Source of the DNA: an uncultured Ignavibacteriota bacterium
GTDB lineage: Bacteria > Bacteroidota > Ignavibacteria > Palsa-1295
Length of the DNA: 64,000 bases
Direction of reading: 5' to 3'
Assembly (NCBI GenBank): GCA_903900335.1
Contig: CAIUMP010000022.1
Location: forward strand, 1-64,000
Both the position numbers and the translations under genes were made by a program. Shown here one piece after another: positions 8,699-18,294 of this stretch (position 1 is its first letter; every line of letters starts with the position of its first letter). Under the pieces are notes generated by a model that saw nothing but the letters and a program-made list of their open reading frames with translations, did no database searches and was not told the origin of the DNA.

Positions 8699-8733
8699 AA
8701 AAAAAGCCCACTCTCTTTCGAAAGCAGGCCTTT
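8699..8733 (-). terminator. probable terminator after the BatA-like gene
   Basis: Read on the minus strand, an imperfect hairpin (CTTTC/GAAAG core with a GCCT/GGGC outer stem including one wobble pair) is followed by seven T's (8705 down to 8699). It lies about 90 bases after the stop at 8820. The stem is weak, so the call rests mainly on the U-tract and position. Confidence 0.5.
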
Positions 8734-8819
8734 AAGGGTAGGACCAGTTTACCCCGAATATGATGTAGCCCGTTAGATGCAGTTCAGATTGGTTGGTTTA
8801 ATAGATGCAACAACTAATT

Positions 8820-11081
8820 CTAACTTTGCACGGCCGTGTTCGCTCTACCCTCCCTTGCAATCACCAGTTCCACGAGCGCCAACACAAGCGCGGCCCACAG
8901 AAATGCCTGCCACAACTCCACCCCGTATCGCGATTGCTCAATCGCCTTTGCAATGTTTGGGTCGCCGGCCTTGATGCGCATGATGACGGGCTTCTTGCCA
9001 TTCATTCGTGCTGCAAGGAAGTTTGTCATATCGGCGGGCGATGCCGTTCGCAGATCGGATTCGTCGCTCTGGATATTGACGGCAAACGCGGCAATGGGTT
9101 CGCGTGCTTCGGCGTCGCGATAGACAGTATAATTGCCAGCCATCCCAGCGCCCTCCAATTGAACTCTGGCCTTGCCTTCCACGGAAACGGTCACATGTGC
9201 TCTTTGGCTCGAACCATCTGGTGCCTTGACAAGAACCGTGGCTCCCGCTTGTTCGCCCATCAGCGAAGGCAACTCAACGGTAAATGGCTCCGTCGTCACA
9301 AATTGCTGTCCTGTCGTCTCTTCTCGCTGACCATGGATCGCGCTTGCGTACGCAGCAGCGCGACGAATGAGCGGGAGGAAGATACTCTTGCGCGGAAAAT
9401 CGCTAAACTGCAATGTTGGTGGTACCGCAAATAGCAACACATCGCCTTTGCCCAGCCGGATCTCGGAAAGAAATGGGAAGCCATTGGAAAGCTTCACCAG
9501 CGTTGGCCCACCTGTCGTCTGAAAATCGTATGCTTCAAATATCTTCGGTGATTCCACGCCACGCATCCCACCAGTTTGTGTCGAAACGGACTCGAACATT
9601 CCTGCAAAGAATGGATGCGCGAAATCGAGCTGCGCAAAGCTGAGATAGTGCGTCACGTCATTCGGTGTGCCTTCTTTGCGAACGATGGGAGGTAGCCCAA
9701 GCGCGGCCATGTCTTTGTTTACTGTCGGGAGATCCAGCCCCGGCATCAGAAACAGCGCTGCGCCGTGACCAGATGCAATGTACTCCCTCAATCCCGTCCG
9801 ATCAACCTCCGTAAGAGACTGCGGCCCTAAACCCACAAGAATAGCATCATAGTGTGCTCCGATGGATGGCAGACTTCGGAGATCTTCCAGTCGCTTTACT
9901 TCGGATGTGAATGGCATCCCGCCTTGAGTGAGCGAGAGTGTTTGGGAGAGCGCGAGATTGACAAAGGCAGCGCTGCTGGCATCTTGTACAAAGATACCAA
10001 TACGCCTTGAGACTGGCACAGTGATGACAGAATATCGGAAATTATCGAACGGCAGTGCGTCCTGCTCCAACTCCGCACGGACCGAGATCAGCCCCGCGCC
10101 ACGGATCGGTCCGTCGATTGACACTCGCTGCGATTCTCCTGCTGCAATGGTTGCAACGGTCTTCTGCGCTACCCGCTCATCGTTATAGAAGAGCGATATC
10201 ACAGCATTCTGTGCAGTTTCTGAGGACGTATTCCGCACCCATGCTTCGAATTGGATCGGACGTCCCGGTTCGAAAATGGTTGTAACTGGATGCAGCGAAT
10301 CGAGCGAGAGGTTACGCCCATTCAAGTGGTCTGCGTTGCCAACCGTCATTGTGAACAGCTTTGTCCCGGCATCGAAAAGCTTGGCTGATGAAGTGTCGCG
10401 GCCTATCTCGCCTGCTTTCCCGTCGTTGGATCCTGGTATATTCCCAACTGCTGCATCTTCACGGAAATTTCTTGCCTGATCATCCGAGAAGAGGTAAACC
10501 TCCTTGTTCACATTCATCGACCGCGCCACAACAGAACTTGCGACTCGAAGCCCATCAGACAGATCCGCTGGCCTATCCGCAATGCGAACATCATTGATCG
10601 CTGCAAGAACGTCTCGCTTGGTGTGCATGGGGTTGTATTGCACACCTCGTGACAATGACGCCAACGAGATCACCGTGGCTTCATCCCCGTCTTCCAACAA
10701 TGATGCAACTTGCCGCGCCGCCTCCTTTGCTTGCTTGAGCAACTCTCCCCGCTCGTCAGAGCGGGACATACTGGCGGAGTTGTCGATCAACAGCACCATG
10801 GACGTGTTTGCGTGGGAGGAGCCGAAGAAGCTGCCAAGATATCCCTTCAGGGCGGGGCGCGCAAACGCAAGAACCGTGCAGATAATCAGAAGTGTGCGGA
10901 CGATCAACAACAAGATCTGCCGCACCTTTACGGCACGCATTGCAGTCTTCTCTAACTTCTGCAGAAACCTCAGCGAACTGAACTCCACCCGTCTTGACTT
11001 TCGGCGGGCGAACAGATGGAACAGCACCGGCAAAGCCGATGCTGCAAGTCCGAATAGAAAGAGAGGATTGAGAAAATTCAT
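8820..11081 (-). CDS. BatA-like membrane protein with von Willebrand factor A domain
   Basis: A ~753-residue protein. The start is the ATG at 11081, overlapping the stop of the upstream subtilase by one base (TGATG). The N-terminus is the typical BatA double-anchor region: NPLFLFGLAASALPVLFHLF (5-24), a basic loop, then a second membrane helix (55-75). A VWA domain follows with a full MIDAS start, DNSAS (100-104). The large middle part is beta-rich and periplasmic, and a C-terminal membrane helix lies near AFLWAALVLALVELVIA. BatA-family proteins normally pair with MoxR ATPases, and a MoxR gene is two genes upstream. The specific substrate is unknown. Confidence 0.88.
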   Translation of the reverse strand: MNFLNPLFLFGLAASALPVLFHLFARRKSRRVEFSSLRFLQKLEKTAMRAVKVRQILLLIVRTLLIICTVLAFARPALKGYLGSFFGSSHANTSMVLLIDNSASMSRSDERGELLKQAKEAARQVASLLEDGDEATVISLASLSRGVQYNPMHTKRDVLAAINDVRIADRPADLSDGLRVASSVVARSMNVNKEVYLFSDDQARNFREDAAVGNIPGSNDGKAGEIGRDTSSAKLFDAGTKLFTMTVGNADHLNGRNLSLDSLHPVTTIFEPGRPIQFEAWVRNTSSETAQNAVISLFYNDERVAQKTVATIAAGESQRVSIDGPIRGAGLISVRAELEQDALPFDNFRYSVITVPVSRRIGIFVQDASSAAFVNLALSQTLSLTQGGMPFTSEVKRLEDLRSLPSIGAHYDAILVGLGPQSLTEVDRTGLREYIASGHGAALFLMPGLDLPTVNKDMAALGLPPIVRKEGTPNDVTHYLSFAQLDFAHPFFAGMFESVSTQTGGMRGVESPKIFEAYDFQTTGGPTLVKLSNGFPFLSEIRLGKGDVLLFAVPPTLQFSDFPRKSIFLPLIRRAAAYASAIHGQREETTGQQFVTTEPFTVELPSLMGEQAGATVLVKAPDGSSQRAHVTVSVEGKARVQLEGAGMAGNYTVYRDAEAREPIAAFAVNIQSDESDLRTASPADMTNFLAARMNGKKPVIMRIKAGDPNIAKAIEQSRYGVELWQAFLWAALVLALVELVIAREGRANTAVQS

Positions 11082-13096
11082 CAGTGACTGACCACCACCA
11101 TCACGCTTTTGACCTGACCGGTTCGAGCCACATAGCGCAGGAAGTACTGGCCGGCTTCCACCGATGAAACGTCGATGCTCGAGACACTCTTTTCCGTTGC
11201 GCTTCCTGCCAACACCCGTTTGCCAAGTACATCCAGCAACGCCCACTCACCGGCTTCGCTTGCGGTTACATTGAGTTCAGCAATCGCAGGATTGGGGTAC
11301 GCTGTAACAGTGAAGTTCAATGCGCTCTGTGTTGAAACCCCCATTGGTGGAGGCGGCGAGAATGGCAGAGCAATAGAATCCCACCCGGTTGCTGGGTCGA
11401 AAGCCTGTCCATTCAACGCATCAACCGCCTTTACCCTGTAGTAGAACTTGCTGTTGTTGCTCGTGACCGGCACACTAACGGAATAGATCAGTGAATCCGC
11501 CACGAGCTTCGCGATCACGGTCTTCTGGGTGATGTCCACATCTCCTTTGTATAGAACGTAAATATACTTGATCTTATTCTTTGACGCTGCCCCTGCACAA
11601 ATATGCGCTGCTGTCGAATCCGCCCAGCCGTTCATGACATGGGCGATCGGTCCCAGTTCTAGTGCTGCGGCATAAGCGTTCAATCGTCCCCAGCCATACA
11701 CGGTATCCGGCCGATTCGCATAACTCCCCGTCTTCATGATCGCTTGACGAATCTGCTGCGCTGTTGCCATGGGATGAGCCTGCATGATGAGGCAGCTTGC
11801 TCCAGCTGTAAGCGGTGTAGCGAAGCTGGTACCGTTGCCCGGACCGAACCCTCCGTTACGATCCTGTAACCAGACATGAACGCCTGGCGCGCAGATTTCC
11901 GGTTTTGTGCGACCATCTGCCGTCGGACCGAGCGACGAGAAATTGGCAATGTACTCATTCGTATCAAGCGCACCCACGCTAAGGATGCTGTCAGCATCGC
12001 CGGGAGCTTGTTCGTGCGGATGCTGCGGATCCTGACCACTGTTTCCCATCGCAGTCACGACAAGTACACCGAGCTTTGCGGCCCGTGCTGCAGCACGAGT
12101 GCAAATCGTGGTGTGGCCATTCATGTCTCCGTATGTGTAGCTTTGGTCAGGTGCATCGAAAATAAAGTAGCCGAGCGAGCTAGATGTAATGTCAACCCCC
12201 AAGGCTTCCATGTCCTCGAGTGCGGCCGCGTAGTTGTCTTCTTCAATGTGGTGCTCGCTTCGGATATCCTCCGTCTTAGCGAGCATGATCGAGACGTTGT
12301 AGGCAGGTCCGACCAGCGTGTCAGGCAGATAGCCCGTCGAAGCGCTAAGCGTGCAGGTGCCGTGTCCGTCCTGACCAATCGTATCTATTGCCTCGTTCTC
12401 CGTAACGCTGTCGTGGAAAATGTAGTCATACTCATTGATCACGTTGCTATGGCGCAACGAAGGATTCTCTCTCCAACGAAAGCCGCAATCCAGTATGCCG
12501 AACCTGATCCCCGAACCATCGAACCCCATCGCATGAAGCGGCCAGACGTTGATTCGGCTAAGCTGCGAAAGTGCTAGGCCGTAATGGTAGATGATAGGAT
12601 TGTAGCCGCAGAAGGAATCAACGGACAACGGCACAGCATTTCCAGAGGATGGACTCGAGGCAGCTTCTCCGAATGCAGTTGGCGTGACTCCTAATTCAGT
12701 GGCATGCCCCACCGTATGGACCGAACGAACGAACGGCAGAGAAGCGACACGCGTCAGCTGTCGTGGACTCAGCAAAGCGCTGACCGCATTGCACCACCTT
12801 GAAACCGAGAGAACTTCCACCCCAAGCTTTCGCAATCGCGATTGATAGCGCGCAGCAACGGGAGCGTCTTCCAGCGTGATGGTTCGCGCCGGATCGCACT
12901 GCATGGCGCGCGCCCGGCGGCTCAAACAGGTCGCGGACAGGCCTCGGCGTACACTTTCGAACATCGCATTCCCCGAATGAAAACTCGACGGGGACACTCC
13001 CTTATCGCGAAACTCGATCCAATACTTTGTCTGAGCATTCCCACGAGTGGCCACAAGTGACGCCACCACTATGACGATAAGCCGCGCTGTGCGCAT
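11081..13096 (-). CDS. secreted subtilisin-like serine protease with T9SS sorting domain
   Basis: A 671-residue S8-family protease. The ATG at 13096 is preferred because AAGGAG lies 8 bases before it; a GTG at 13105 overlapping the MoxR stop has no suitably spaced site. Order: Sec signal peptide (1-22), N-terminal propeptide-like region (about 23-180), catalytic domain with Asp203 (GILDCGF), His245 (DGHGT), the oxyanion Asn352 (AMGNSG) and Ser424 (GTSFATP), an inter-domain beta region, then a C-terminal type A T9SS sorting domain (AYPNPAIAELNV to the end). It should cross the outer membrane by T9SS and act on the surface or outside. Unusually, it is translationally linked with MoxR upstream and BatA-like VWA protein downstream. 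Confidence 0.92.
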   Translation of the reverse strand: MRTARLIVIVVASLVATRGNAQTKYWIEFRDKGVSPSSFHSGNAMFESVRRGLSATCLSRRARAMQCDPARTITLEDAPVAARYQSRLRKLGVEVLSVSRWCNAVSALLSPRQLTRVASLPFVRSVHTVGHATELGVTPTAFGEAASSPSSGNAVPLSVDSFCGYNPIIYHYGLALSQLSRINVWPLHAMGFDGSGIRFGILDCGFRWRENPSLRHSNVINEYDYIFHDSVTENEAIDTIGQDGHGTCTLSASTGYLPDTLVGPAYNVSIMLAKTEDIRSEHHIEEDNYAAALEDMEALGVDITSSSLGYFIFDAPDQSYTYGDMNGHTTICTRAAARAAKLGVLVVTAMGNSGQDPQHPHEQAPGDADSILSVGALDTNEYIANFSSLGPTADGRTKPEICAPGVHVWLQDRNGGFGPGNGTSFATPLTAGASCLIMQAHPMATAQQIRQAIMKTGSYANRPDTVYGWGRLNAYAAALELGPIAHVMNGWADSTAAHICAGAASKNKIKYIYVLYKGDVDITQKTVIAKLVADSLIYSVSVPVTSNNSKFYYRVKAVDALNGQAFDPATGWDSIALPFSPPPPMGVSTQSALNFTVTAYPNPAIAELNVTASEAGEWALLDVLGKRVLAGSATEKSVSSIDVSSVEAGQYFLRYVARTGQVKSVMVVVSH

Positions 13097-13101
13097 AGCA
13101 A

Positions 13102-14142
13102 TCACTCCTTCGTTAATCTCTCAATAATATCTACCGTTGTAAGCCCTTCCGCCTCGGCATTGAAGTTAGTAATGATGCGGTGCCGGAGCACGGGAAGCGC
13201 AAGCGCACGGATGTCTTCAATAGCTGGCGTGTATCGTCCCTCAAGCAATGCACGTACTTTTGCGCCAAGCACAAGATATTGCGAAGCGCGAGGTCCGGCA
13301 CCATAGCTGACGTATTTAGAGACAACGTCTGTAGCATTCGCACCCGCTTTTTCACCGCGCTTCGGACGGGTCTTACCTACTAATCGAACAGCGTACTCAA
13401 TTACATTATCTGCAACTGGGACGGTGCGCACGAGATCCTGGAAATCACAGATCTCCTTGGCGCTCATCACCTTGTTGAGCGTTGCCTTGTAGCCGCTCGT
13501 TGTTGAGCGCACGATCTCGACTTCCTCTTTCTCGCTAGGATAATCCAACCACAAGTTGAACATGAAACGATCGAGCTGTGCTTCCGGTAATGGATACGTC
13601 CCTTCCTGTTCGATCGGGTTCTGAGTTGCTAATACGAAGAATGGCTCGGCGAGCGTGTACGTCTGATTCGCTGCAGTTACGCGATGCTCCTGCATCGCTT
13701 CGAGCAGAGCGGCTTGGGTCTTTGGTGGGGTTCGGTTTATTTCATCTGCCAGAATAATGTTGGCAAAGACAGGACCGCGAATAAATCGGAATTCCTTCCC
13801 GCCGGTCGTGACATTCTGTTCAAGGATCTCCGTGCCGGTGATGTCGCTCGGCATGAGATCGGGTGTGAACTGAATACGACTAAAGTCCAGATCCAGCACA
13901 TCACTGACGGTGCGGATGAGCAGTGTCTTTGCAAGGCCCGGCACCCCGACGAGTAGGCAATGCCCACGAGCGAGCAGAGCGATGAGCAATTGCTCGATCA
14001 CGGCATCTTGCCCGACAATCAGCTTTGCTACTTCACGCTTGATGTCGTTGTACTTCTGAACGAGTACATCTGCCGCTTCGAGTTCGCGGCCAGAAGAACT
14101 TGGTGTTGAACGGTTAGAGGTTGAGCTTGAAACGTTTGCCAT
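13102..14142 (-). CDS. MoxR-family AAA+ ATPase
   Basis: A 346-residue MoxR ATPase, thought to act as a chaperone that works with VWA-domain proteins. The start is taken at the ATG at 14142 (MANVSSS), since the longer reading from 14196 adds a non-conserved leader. Motifs: Walker A GVPGLAKT (66-73), Walker B ADEIN (132-136), sensor ATQNP (172-176) and the [14 protein letters not shown] segment (180-193). The first ~20 residues are Ser-rich and look disordered. In typical bat operons a DUF58 gene follows MoxR; here a secreted subtilase takes that place, with a 5-base gap, then a BatA-like protein. Confidence 0.93.
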   Translation of the reverse strand: MANVSSSTSNRSTPSSSGRELEAADVLVQKYNDIKREVAKLIVGQDAVIEQLLIALLARGHCLLVGVPGLAKTLLIRTVSDVLDLDFSRIQFTPDLMPSDITGTEILEQNVTTGGKEFRFIRGPVFANIILADEINRTPPKTQAALLEAMQEHRVTAANQTYTLAEPFFVLATQNPIEQEGTYPLPEAQLDRFMFNLWLDYPSEKEEVEIVRSTTSGYKATLNKVMSAKEICDFQDLVRTVPVADNVIEYAVRLVGKTRPKRGEKAGANATDVVSKYVSYGAGPRASQYLVLGAKVRALLEGRYTPAIEDIRALALPVLRHRIITNFNAEAEGLTTVDIIERLTKE

Positions 14143-14209
14143 GGAGTTGTTCGTATTCCTATCCTGTGCTCCCGAGTAGAGGAAGCTCCAGTACATCAGC
14201 GGCCTGACC

Positions 14210-15619
14210 TTATATAGTGTCTTTCGTTTGGATAAGGGTTCCTTCGTCGTTGAATATCTTCAACATTCCGAACTCGCGCATCCCGCCCGAGAGCGCCTCA
14301 ACGGACCCGCTTGCAACAATGACAAGATCTCCTGGATGCAAGTAGGCCTTCGCAACACGATGCAGCTCTTCTGCGGTAAGAGCGGCCAACTTGTCGCGGT
14401 ACGTTTGGTAGTAATCCGTATCCAATCCATAAAGCACGATCATGGCAATACGGTTTGCCACCTGCTGAGGAGTCTCGATCTGTAGAGGAAAATTGCCGAT
14501 CATGTAATTCTTGACCATCTGCAATTCCGCTTCTGAAACCGGCTCAACAGCAAGATTTTTGATTTCACTAACGATCTCTTCGATTGCCCGGACTGTAACT
14601 TCGGTCCGTACTTCCGTGGAAACCAGGAACGGCCCCGAGACGGACCGCGCATCTACTGAGGAGCGAGCACCATAGGTGAAGCCATGCTTTTCGCGCAGAT
14701 TCAGATTGATCCTGGAATTGAAGTAGCCACCAAGCAACATGTTGACCGCAGAGAGCGCGATGAAATCCTCCGAATTCCTGGCGATCCCTACGTGCCCTAC
14801 CCGAATAGCAGATTGCACGGCACCTTCCTTGTCAATCAGGCCAACCTGGACCCCAGTTTGAAGTCTGGGACTCATTACTTCTGCTGACTTCCCGCTTGAA
14901 CCGCTCCAACTTCCCAATTTCACTTCAAGTAGTGAAAGGAACGATGCCGGCGTAACGTCCCCGGCAACAACCAGGAATGCGTTATCAGGCCGCAAGAAAT
15001 TAGCGGTGAAGGAGAGAACGTCTTCGCGGCTCGTCTTCGCAAGTGACTCCTCCGTTCCACTCGCCTGCTGACCATACTGGTGACCAGGAAAAGTCAATTT
15101 GCCAAACACCATGTCAGCGAGAAACCCTGCGTCCGCCTTTGCGTGACGCAACCCTGCGAGTCGCTGAAGTTGAACGCGCTCAAGTTCTTCTTGTGGATAC
15201 GTGGATCGCTGCACGACATCGGCTAGCAGATCGACGGCGACCTCCAAATATCTGCTGAGGGCCGTGGCTCCGACCGTTAATGCGTCCCAGGAAACCCCCG
15301 CATACAGCGAACCGCCAACGAAATCAATTTCCTCGGCGATCTGCGTCGCTGTGCGTTGTTCCGTGCCCTTCGTCAGAAGATCCGCCACGACAGCGGCCAG
15401 GCCTTCCCGCTCGCTCGGATCGTGATCAGACCCTGCCTTCACGTAAAGCGACATCGAAACGATCGGCTGCTCGTGATTCTCCACGATATAGACGGGAAGT
15501 CCGCTGCTCAGCTTTCGCTCTTGAAATCGCGGAAATGAAACGCTTGGTAGCGGGCCTGGTGTGGGTGCCTTGGTACGATCTAACGGCTGTTGGTTTTGGG
15601 CCATGCTTTGGGAGTTCAA
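14210..15619 (-). CDS. M16-family peptidase homologue lacking the zinc motif
   Basis: A 469-residue M16 (insulinase-type) protein. At the place of the HxxEH zinc motif it has AVVAD (about 76-80, in [16 protein letters not shown]), so it cannot bind catalytic zinc in the usual way. Such inactive M16B subunits commonly pair with an active partner to form a clam-shell chamber. Two active paralogues lie immediately upstream, the nearest 3 bases away. There is no clear signal peptide: the N-terminus is Gln/Pro-rich, so the compartment is uncertain. M16 fold is well supported; the pairing is inferred from gene order and family knowledge. Confidence 0.9.
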   Translation of the reverse strand: MNSQSMAQNQQPLDRTKAPTPGPLPSVSFPRFQERKLSSGLPVYIVENHEQPIVSMSLYVKAGSDHDPSEREGLAAVVADLLTKGTEQRTATQIAEEIDFVGGSLYAGVSWDALTVGATALSRYLEVAVDLLADVVQRSTYPQEELERVQLQRLAGLRHAKADAGFLADMVFGKLTFPGHQYGQQASGTEESLAKTSREDVLSFTANFLRPDNAFLVVAGDVTPASFLSLLEVKLGSWSGSSGKSAEVMSPRLQTGVQVGLIDKEGAVQSAIRVGHVGIARNSEDFIALSAVNMLLGGYFNSRINLNLREKHGFTYGARSSVDARSVSGPFLVSTEVRTEVTVRAIEEIVSEIKNLAVEPVSEAELQMVKNYMIGNFPLQIETPQQVANRIAMIVLYGLDTDYYQTYRDKLAALTAEELHRVAKAYLHPGDLVIVASGSVEALSGGMREFGMLKIFNDEGTLIQTKDTI

Positions 15620-15622
15620 GAC

Positions 15623-16996
15623 TCAGTTGAAAATTGTTGGCGTGGAATTGAGATCGTGGAGCACGGATTCGGAATCCTCATTCGGATCTACTTCCATAAC
15701 ACCTGAGGCCTCGTACACGACTGTGGAACGGTTCGACTCTACAAGGAATCTCCGCGCAGCCTCAAGCAGCTCTGCTGTTGTAATCGTGCTGTAATCGTCT
15801 AGTACGGTATTCGCGCGGTTCGCGTCACCGTAAATCACAGCAGAGTGCGCGAGCTGCTCTGCCTTACCCTGGACGGTTACCCGGCTCGCGACGAGACGGG
15901 CTTCCGTCTTATTCTTAGCTTTTTGTAGCTCATCCTCTCGCACTCCGTTGGTTTGCAGTTCGAGAATGGACGCGGCGATAGCGTTCTCTAATTCTTGTAT
16001 CCCCATTCCGGGTTCGCGTGCAACGGCATAAACATACAGTATTCCCGGATGTTCGCGTCCATCCACAAATGCGGAAGCTTCGGAAGCGATCTGCATCTCA
16101 TAGACCAACTTCTGATACATGCGGGAGCTTTGTCCACTTGCCATGATGTCAGTTAGAAGGTCGAGAGCAAGATACTCACGTGAGTCCTCTTGTGGAATCT
16201 TATACGCGTAGAAGACGGCTGGCAGTGGGACCGGCTCAGAGTCAATAATTTGTCGGCGCTCTTCCAATTGCTCAGGCTCCTGATAGACAGGCCGTTCGAT
16301 CGAGGTCCTGCCGGACGGAATATCCCCAAAGTACCTCGTGATCAGTTCAAGTGCCTCCCTACTTTTGAAATCCCCGGCGAGTACCAAGACGGCATTCTCG
16401 GGAACGTAGAAGGTCTCAAAAAATGTGCGAACATCGGTAAGCGTCGCGGCGTCAATGGTTTCCATGTCGCCGATGACCGCCCACCAATACGGGAAACTCT
16501 GATACACAAGCCGGTTCACGTGAATGCTCATTGAACCGTAGGGCGTGTTGTCGTAGCGCTCCCGCTTCTCTTCCTTCACAACGCTCTTCTGCGTATCAAG
16601 CCCCACTTGCGTGATGGCAAACTCCAGCATCCTATCGCTCTCAAGCCAAAGCGCAAGCTCTAATTGGTGCGAAGGCACCAACTCATAGTAGTTCGTGATG
16701 TCCTCGGTGGTGAAGGCGTTATCGTTTCCACCGGCCTGTGTGATGTACTCGTCAAAGGCTCCGCGCGGTACATTCTTCGACCCATCAAAAAGCAGGTGCT
16801 CAAACAGATGGGCAAAACCCCGACGGCGAATACTTTCATTCTTGCTGCCTACGTGATAAGCAATATTCAGGCAGACGAGCGGCGACTTGTGGTCCTCATG
16901 AAGGATCACCCGAAGGCCATTCGGGAGTGCAAACTCCTCGAACGGAATATGGCTGCTGTGTGTCGTTGGTAACGGCATGGTCATATGTTGGCTCAT
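15623..16996 (-). CDS. M16-family zinc metallopeptidase
   Basis: A 457-residue active-type M16 peptidase with HLFEH (63-67) in GFAHLFEHLLF, the distal Glu in VVKEEKR, and the duplicated M16 C-terminal half. No signal peptide is visible. The start overlaps the end of the preceding M16 gene by 4 bases (ATGA), and the stop is 3 bases from the inactive paralogue. Likely forms a homo- or heterodimeric peptidase that digests unfolded peptides; the actual substrate is unknown. Confidence 0.93.
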   Translation of the reverse strand: MSQHMTMPLPTTHSSHIPFEEFALPNGLRVILHEDHKSPLVCLNIAYHVGSKNESIRRRGFAHLFEHLLFDGSKNVPRGAFDEYITQAGGNDNAFTTEDITNYYELVPSHQLELALWLESDRMLEFAITQVGLDTQKSVVKEEKRERYDNTPYGSMSIHVNRLVYQSFPYWWAVIGDMETIDAATLTDVRTFFETFYVPENAVLVLAGDFKSREALELITRYFGDIPSGRTSIERPVYQEPEQLEERRQIIDSEPVPLPAVFYAYKIPQEDSREYLALDLLTDIMASGQSSRMYQKLVYEMQIASEASAFVDGREHPGILYVYAVAREPGMGIQELENAIAASILELQTNGVREDELQKAKNKTEARLVASRVTVQGKAEQLAHSAVIYGDANRANTVLDDYSTITTAELLEAARRFLVESNRSTVVYEASGVMEVDPNEDSESVLHDLNSTPTIFN

Positions 16997-18294
16997 CGTG
17001 GAAGAACGTGCGCCACCACACTCGCAGCCTTACCGAGATAGGTGATCGCTACGTGCTGGATCTCCTGCGGAGTTATCGATCGATACACGTCCAGTTCTCG
17101 GTTACACGTGTCCGTATCTCGACGGTAGGTATAACCGCGTTGAAGTTGATCTGCGCGGCGTCCAAGCTCGGTCATCCCACTGACGGTCGCCATTTCAACC
17201 TTGTTCTTCACTTTCGTCAACTCTTGCTCAGGGACGGGGCTATCCTGCAATTTCTTGATCTCACCCCAAAGTGCAGCTTCCACTTCAGCCGGCGAGCTGC
17301 TCATCTGCACCTTCGCAGACAGGACGAATGCACCAGCCTTCTCATTAGAGTAATTGTACGCTTCGACATCCCTAGCGATCTCTCGACGATAGATCAACTC
17401 CTGATAGAGACGGCTGCTGCGCCCTGTATCGAGAATGTGTGCAAGAAGGTCGAGTGCGTATCCATCGCGTGCATACAAAGGTGGCGCCTGTGTAGCAATA
17501 TACACCGCTTGCAGTTTGATCGCGTCGTGTATCTCCAGGCGGACATTATCCTTGATCGGTGAAAGATTCTGCGGTGGGCGGTTCACTTCGGCTCCGCGAG
17601 GAATACTTCCGAAATATTTCTCGATCAATGGACGGGCCAAGCGTTCGTCGAAATTACCAACGAGCGTGAGTGAGCAATTGTTGGGCTTGTAGAACTCGGC
17701 GTGAAAGGCCCGCACATCGTCGATCGTTGCTGCATCGAGATGCTCCATCGATCCGATGGTGGTCCAATGATACCCGCCTGTTGGAAACAGATGCGGAACG
17801 ATCGTCTCCCACACCGTGCCATAGGGACGGTTCTCATAGCGCTGACGCCGCTCTTCCTTCACCACTGCTCGCTGATTCTCGAACGTCTCCTGCGTGACCT
17901 CAAGCGCGAGCATTCGGTCACTTTCGAGCCACAGTGCGAGTTCTAATTCGCTGGAGGGCAGCGTCTCGAAATAGTTGGTACGATCAACACTCGTCGTGGC
18001 ATTCAGCAGCCCCCCACTTCGTTGAATATACTTGAAATGCTCCGCCTTCCCAATATTCCGCGAACCCTGAAACATCATGTGCTCGAAGAGGTGGGCAAAC
18101 CCCGTACGCGACGGATGCTCATCCTTGGAGCCGACATGATACCAAAGATTCGTAACAACAAGCGGCACTGCCTCCGACTGCGAAAGAATTACGTGGAGCC
18201 CATTGTCGAGATCATACTCTACAAACGGAATGGAAGATGCTGCGGTACCGGGTTGACCAGCCGCTATACGTGCATTAAGGACCTTGGAGCTCAA
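16993..18294 (-). CDS. M16-family zinc metallopeptidase (first of three)
   Basis: A 433-residue active-type M16 peptidase with HLFEH (68-72) and the distal zinc ligand near Glu147 (VVKEERR). It is closely similar to the next gene in the same places (WYHVGSK, LELALWLESDRML), which indicates local duplication. The start overlaps the SurA-like gene stop by 4 bases, linking peptide digestion to a periplasmic folding factor. No signal peptide is seen at the N-terminus, so co-location with SurA in the periplasm is not proven by sequence. Confidence 0.93.
   Translation of the reverse strand: MSSKVLNARIAAGQPGTAASSIPFVEYDLDNGLHVILSQSEAVPLVVTNLWYHVGSKDEHPSRTGFAHLFEHMMFQGSRNIGKAEHFKYIQRSGGLLNATTSVDRTNYFETLPSSELELALWLESDRMLALEVTQETFENQRAVVKEERRQRYENRPYGTVWETIVPHLFPTGGYHWTTIGSMEHLDAATIDDVRAFHAEFYKPNNCSLTLVGNFDERLARPLIEKYFGSIPRGAEVNRPPQNLSPIKDNVRLEIHDAIKLQAVYIATQAPPLYARDGYALDLLAHILDTGRSSRLYQELIYRREIARDVEAYNYSNEKAGAFVLSAKVQMSSSPAEVEAALWGEIKKLQDSPVPEQELTKVKNKVEMATVSGMTELGRRADQLQRGYTYRRDTDTCNRELDVYRSITPQEIQHVAITYLGKAASVVAHVLPR

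Noticed and set aside
11876-12577. Plus-strand 233-residue ORF
   Set aside because: Antisense to the subtilase catalytic domain; product is Arg/Val-rich with no recognisable features.
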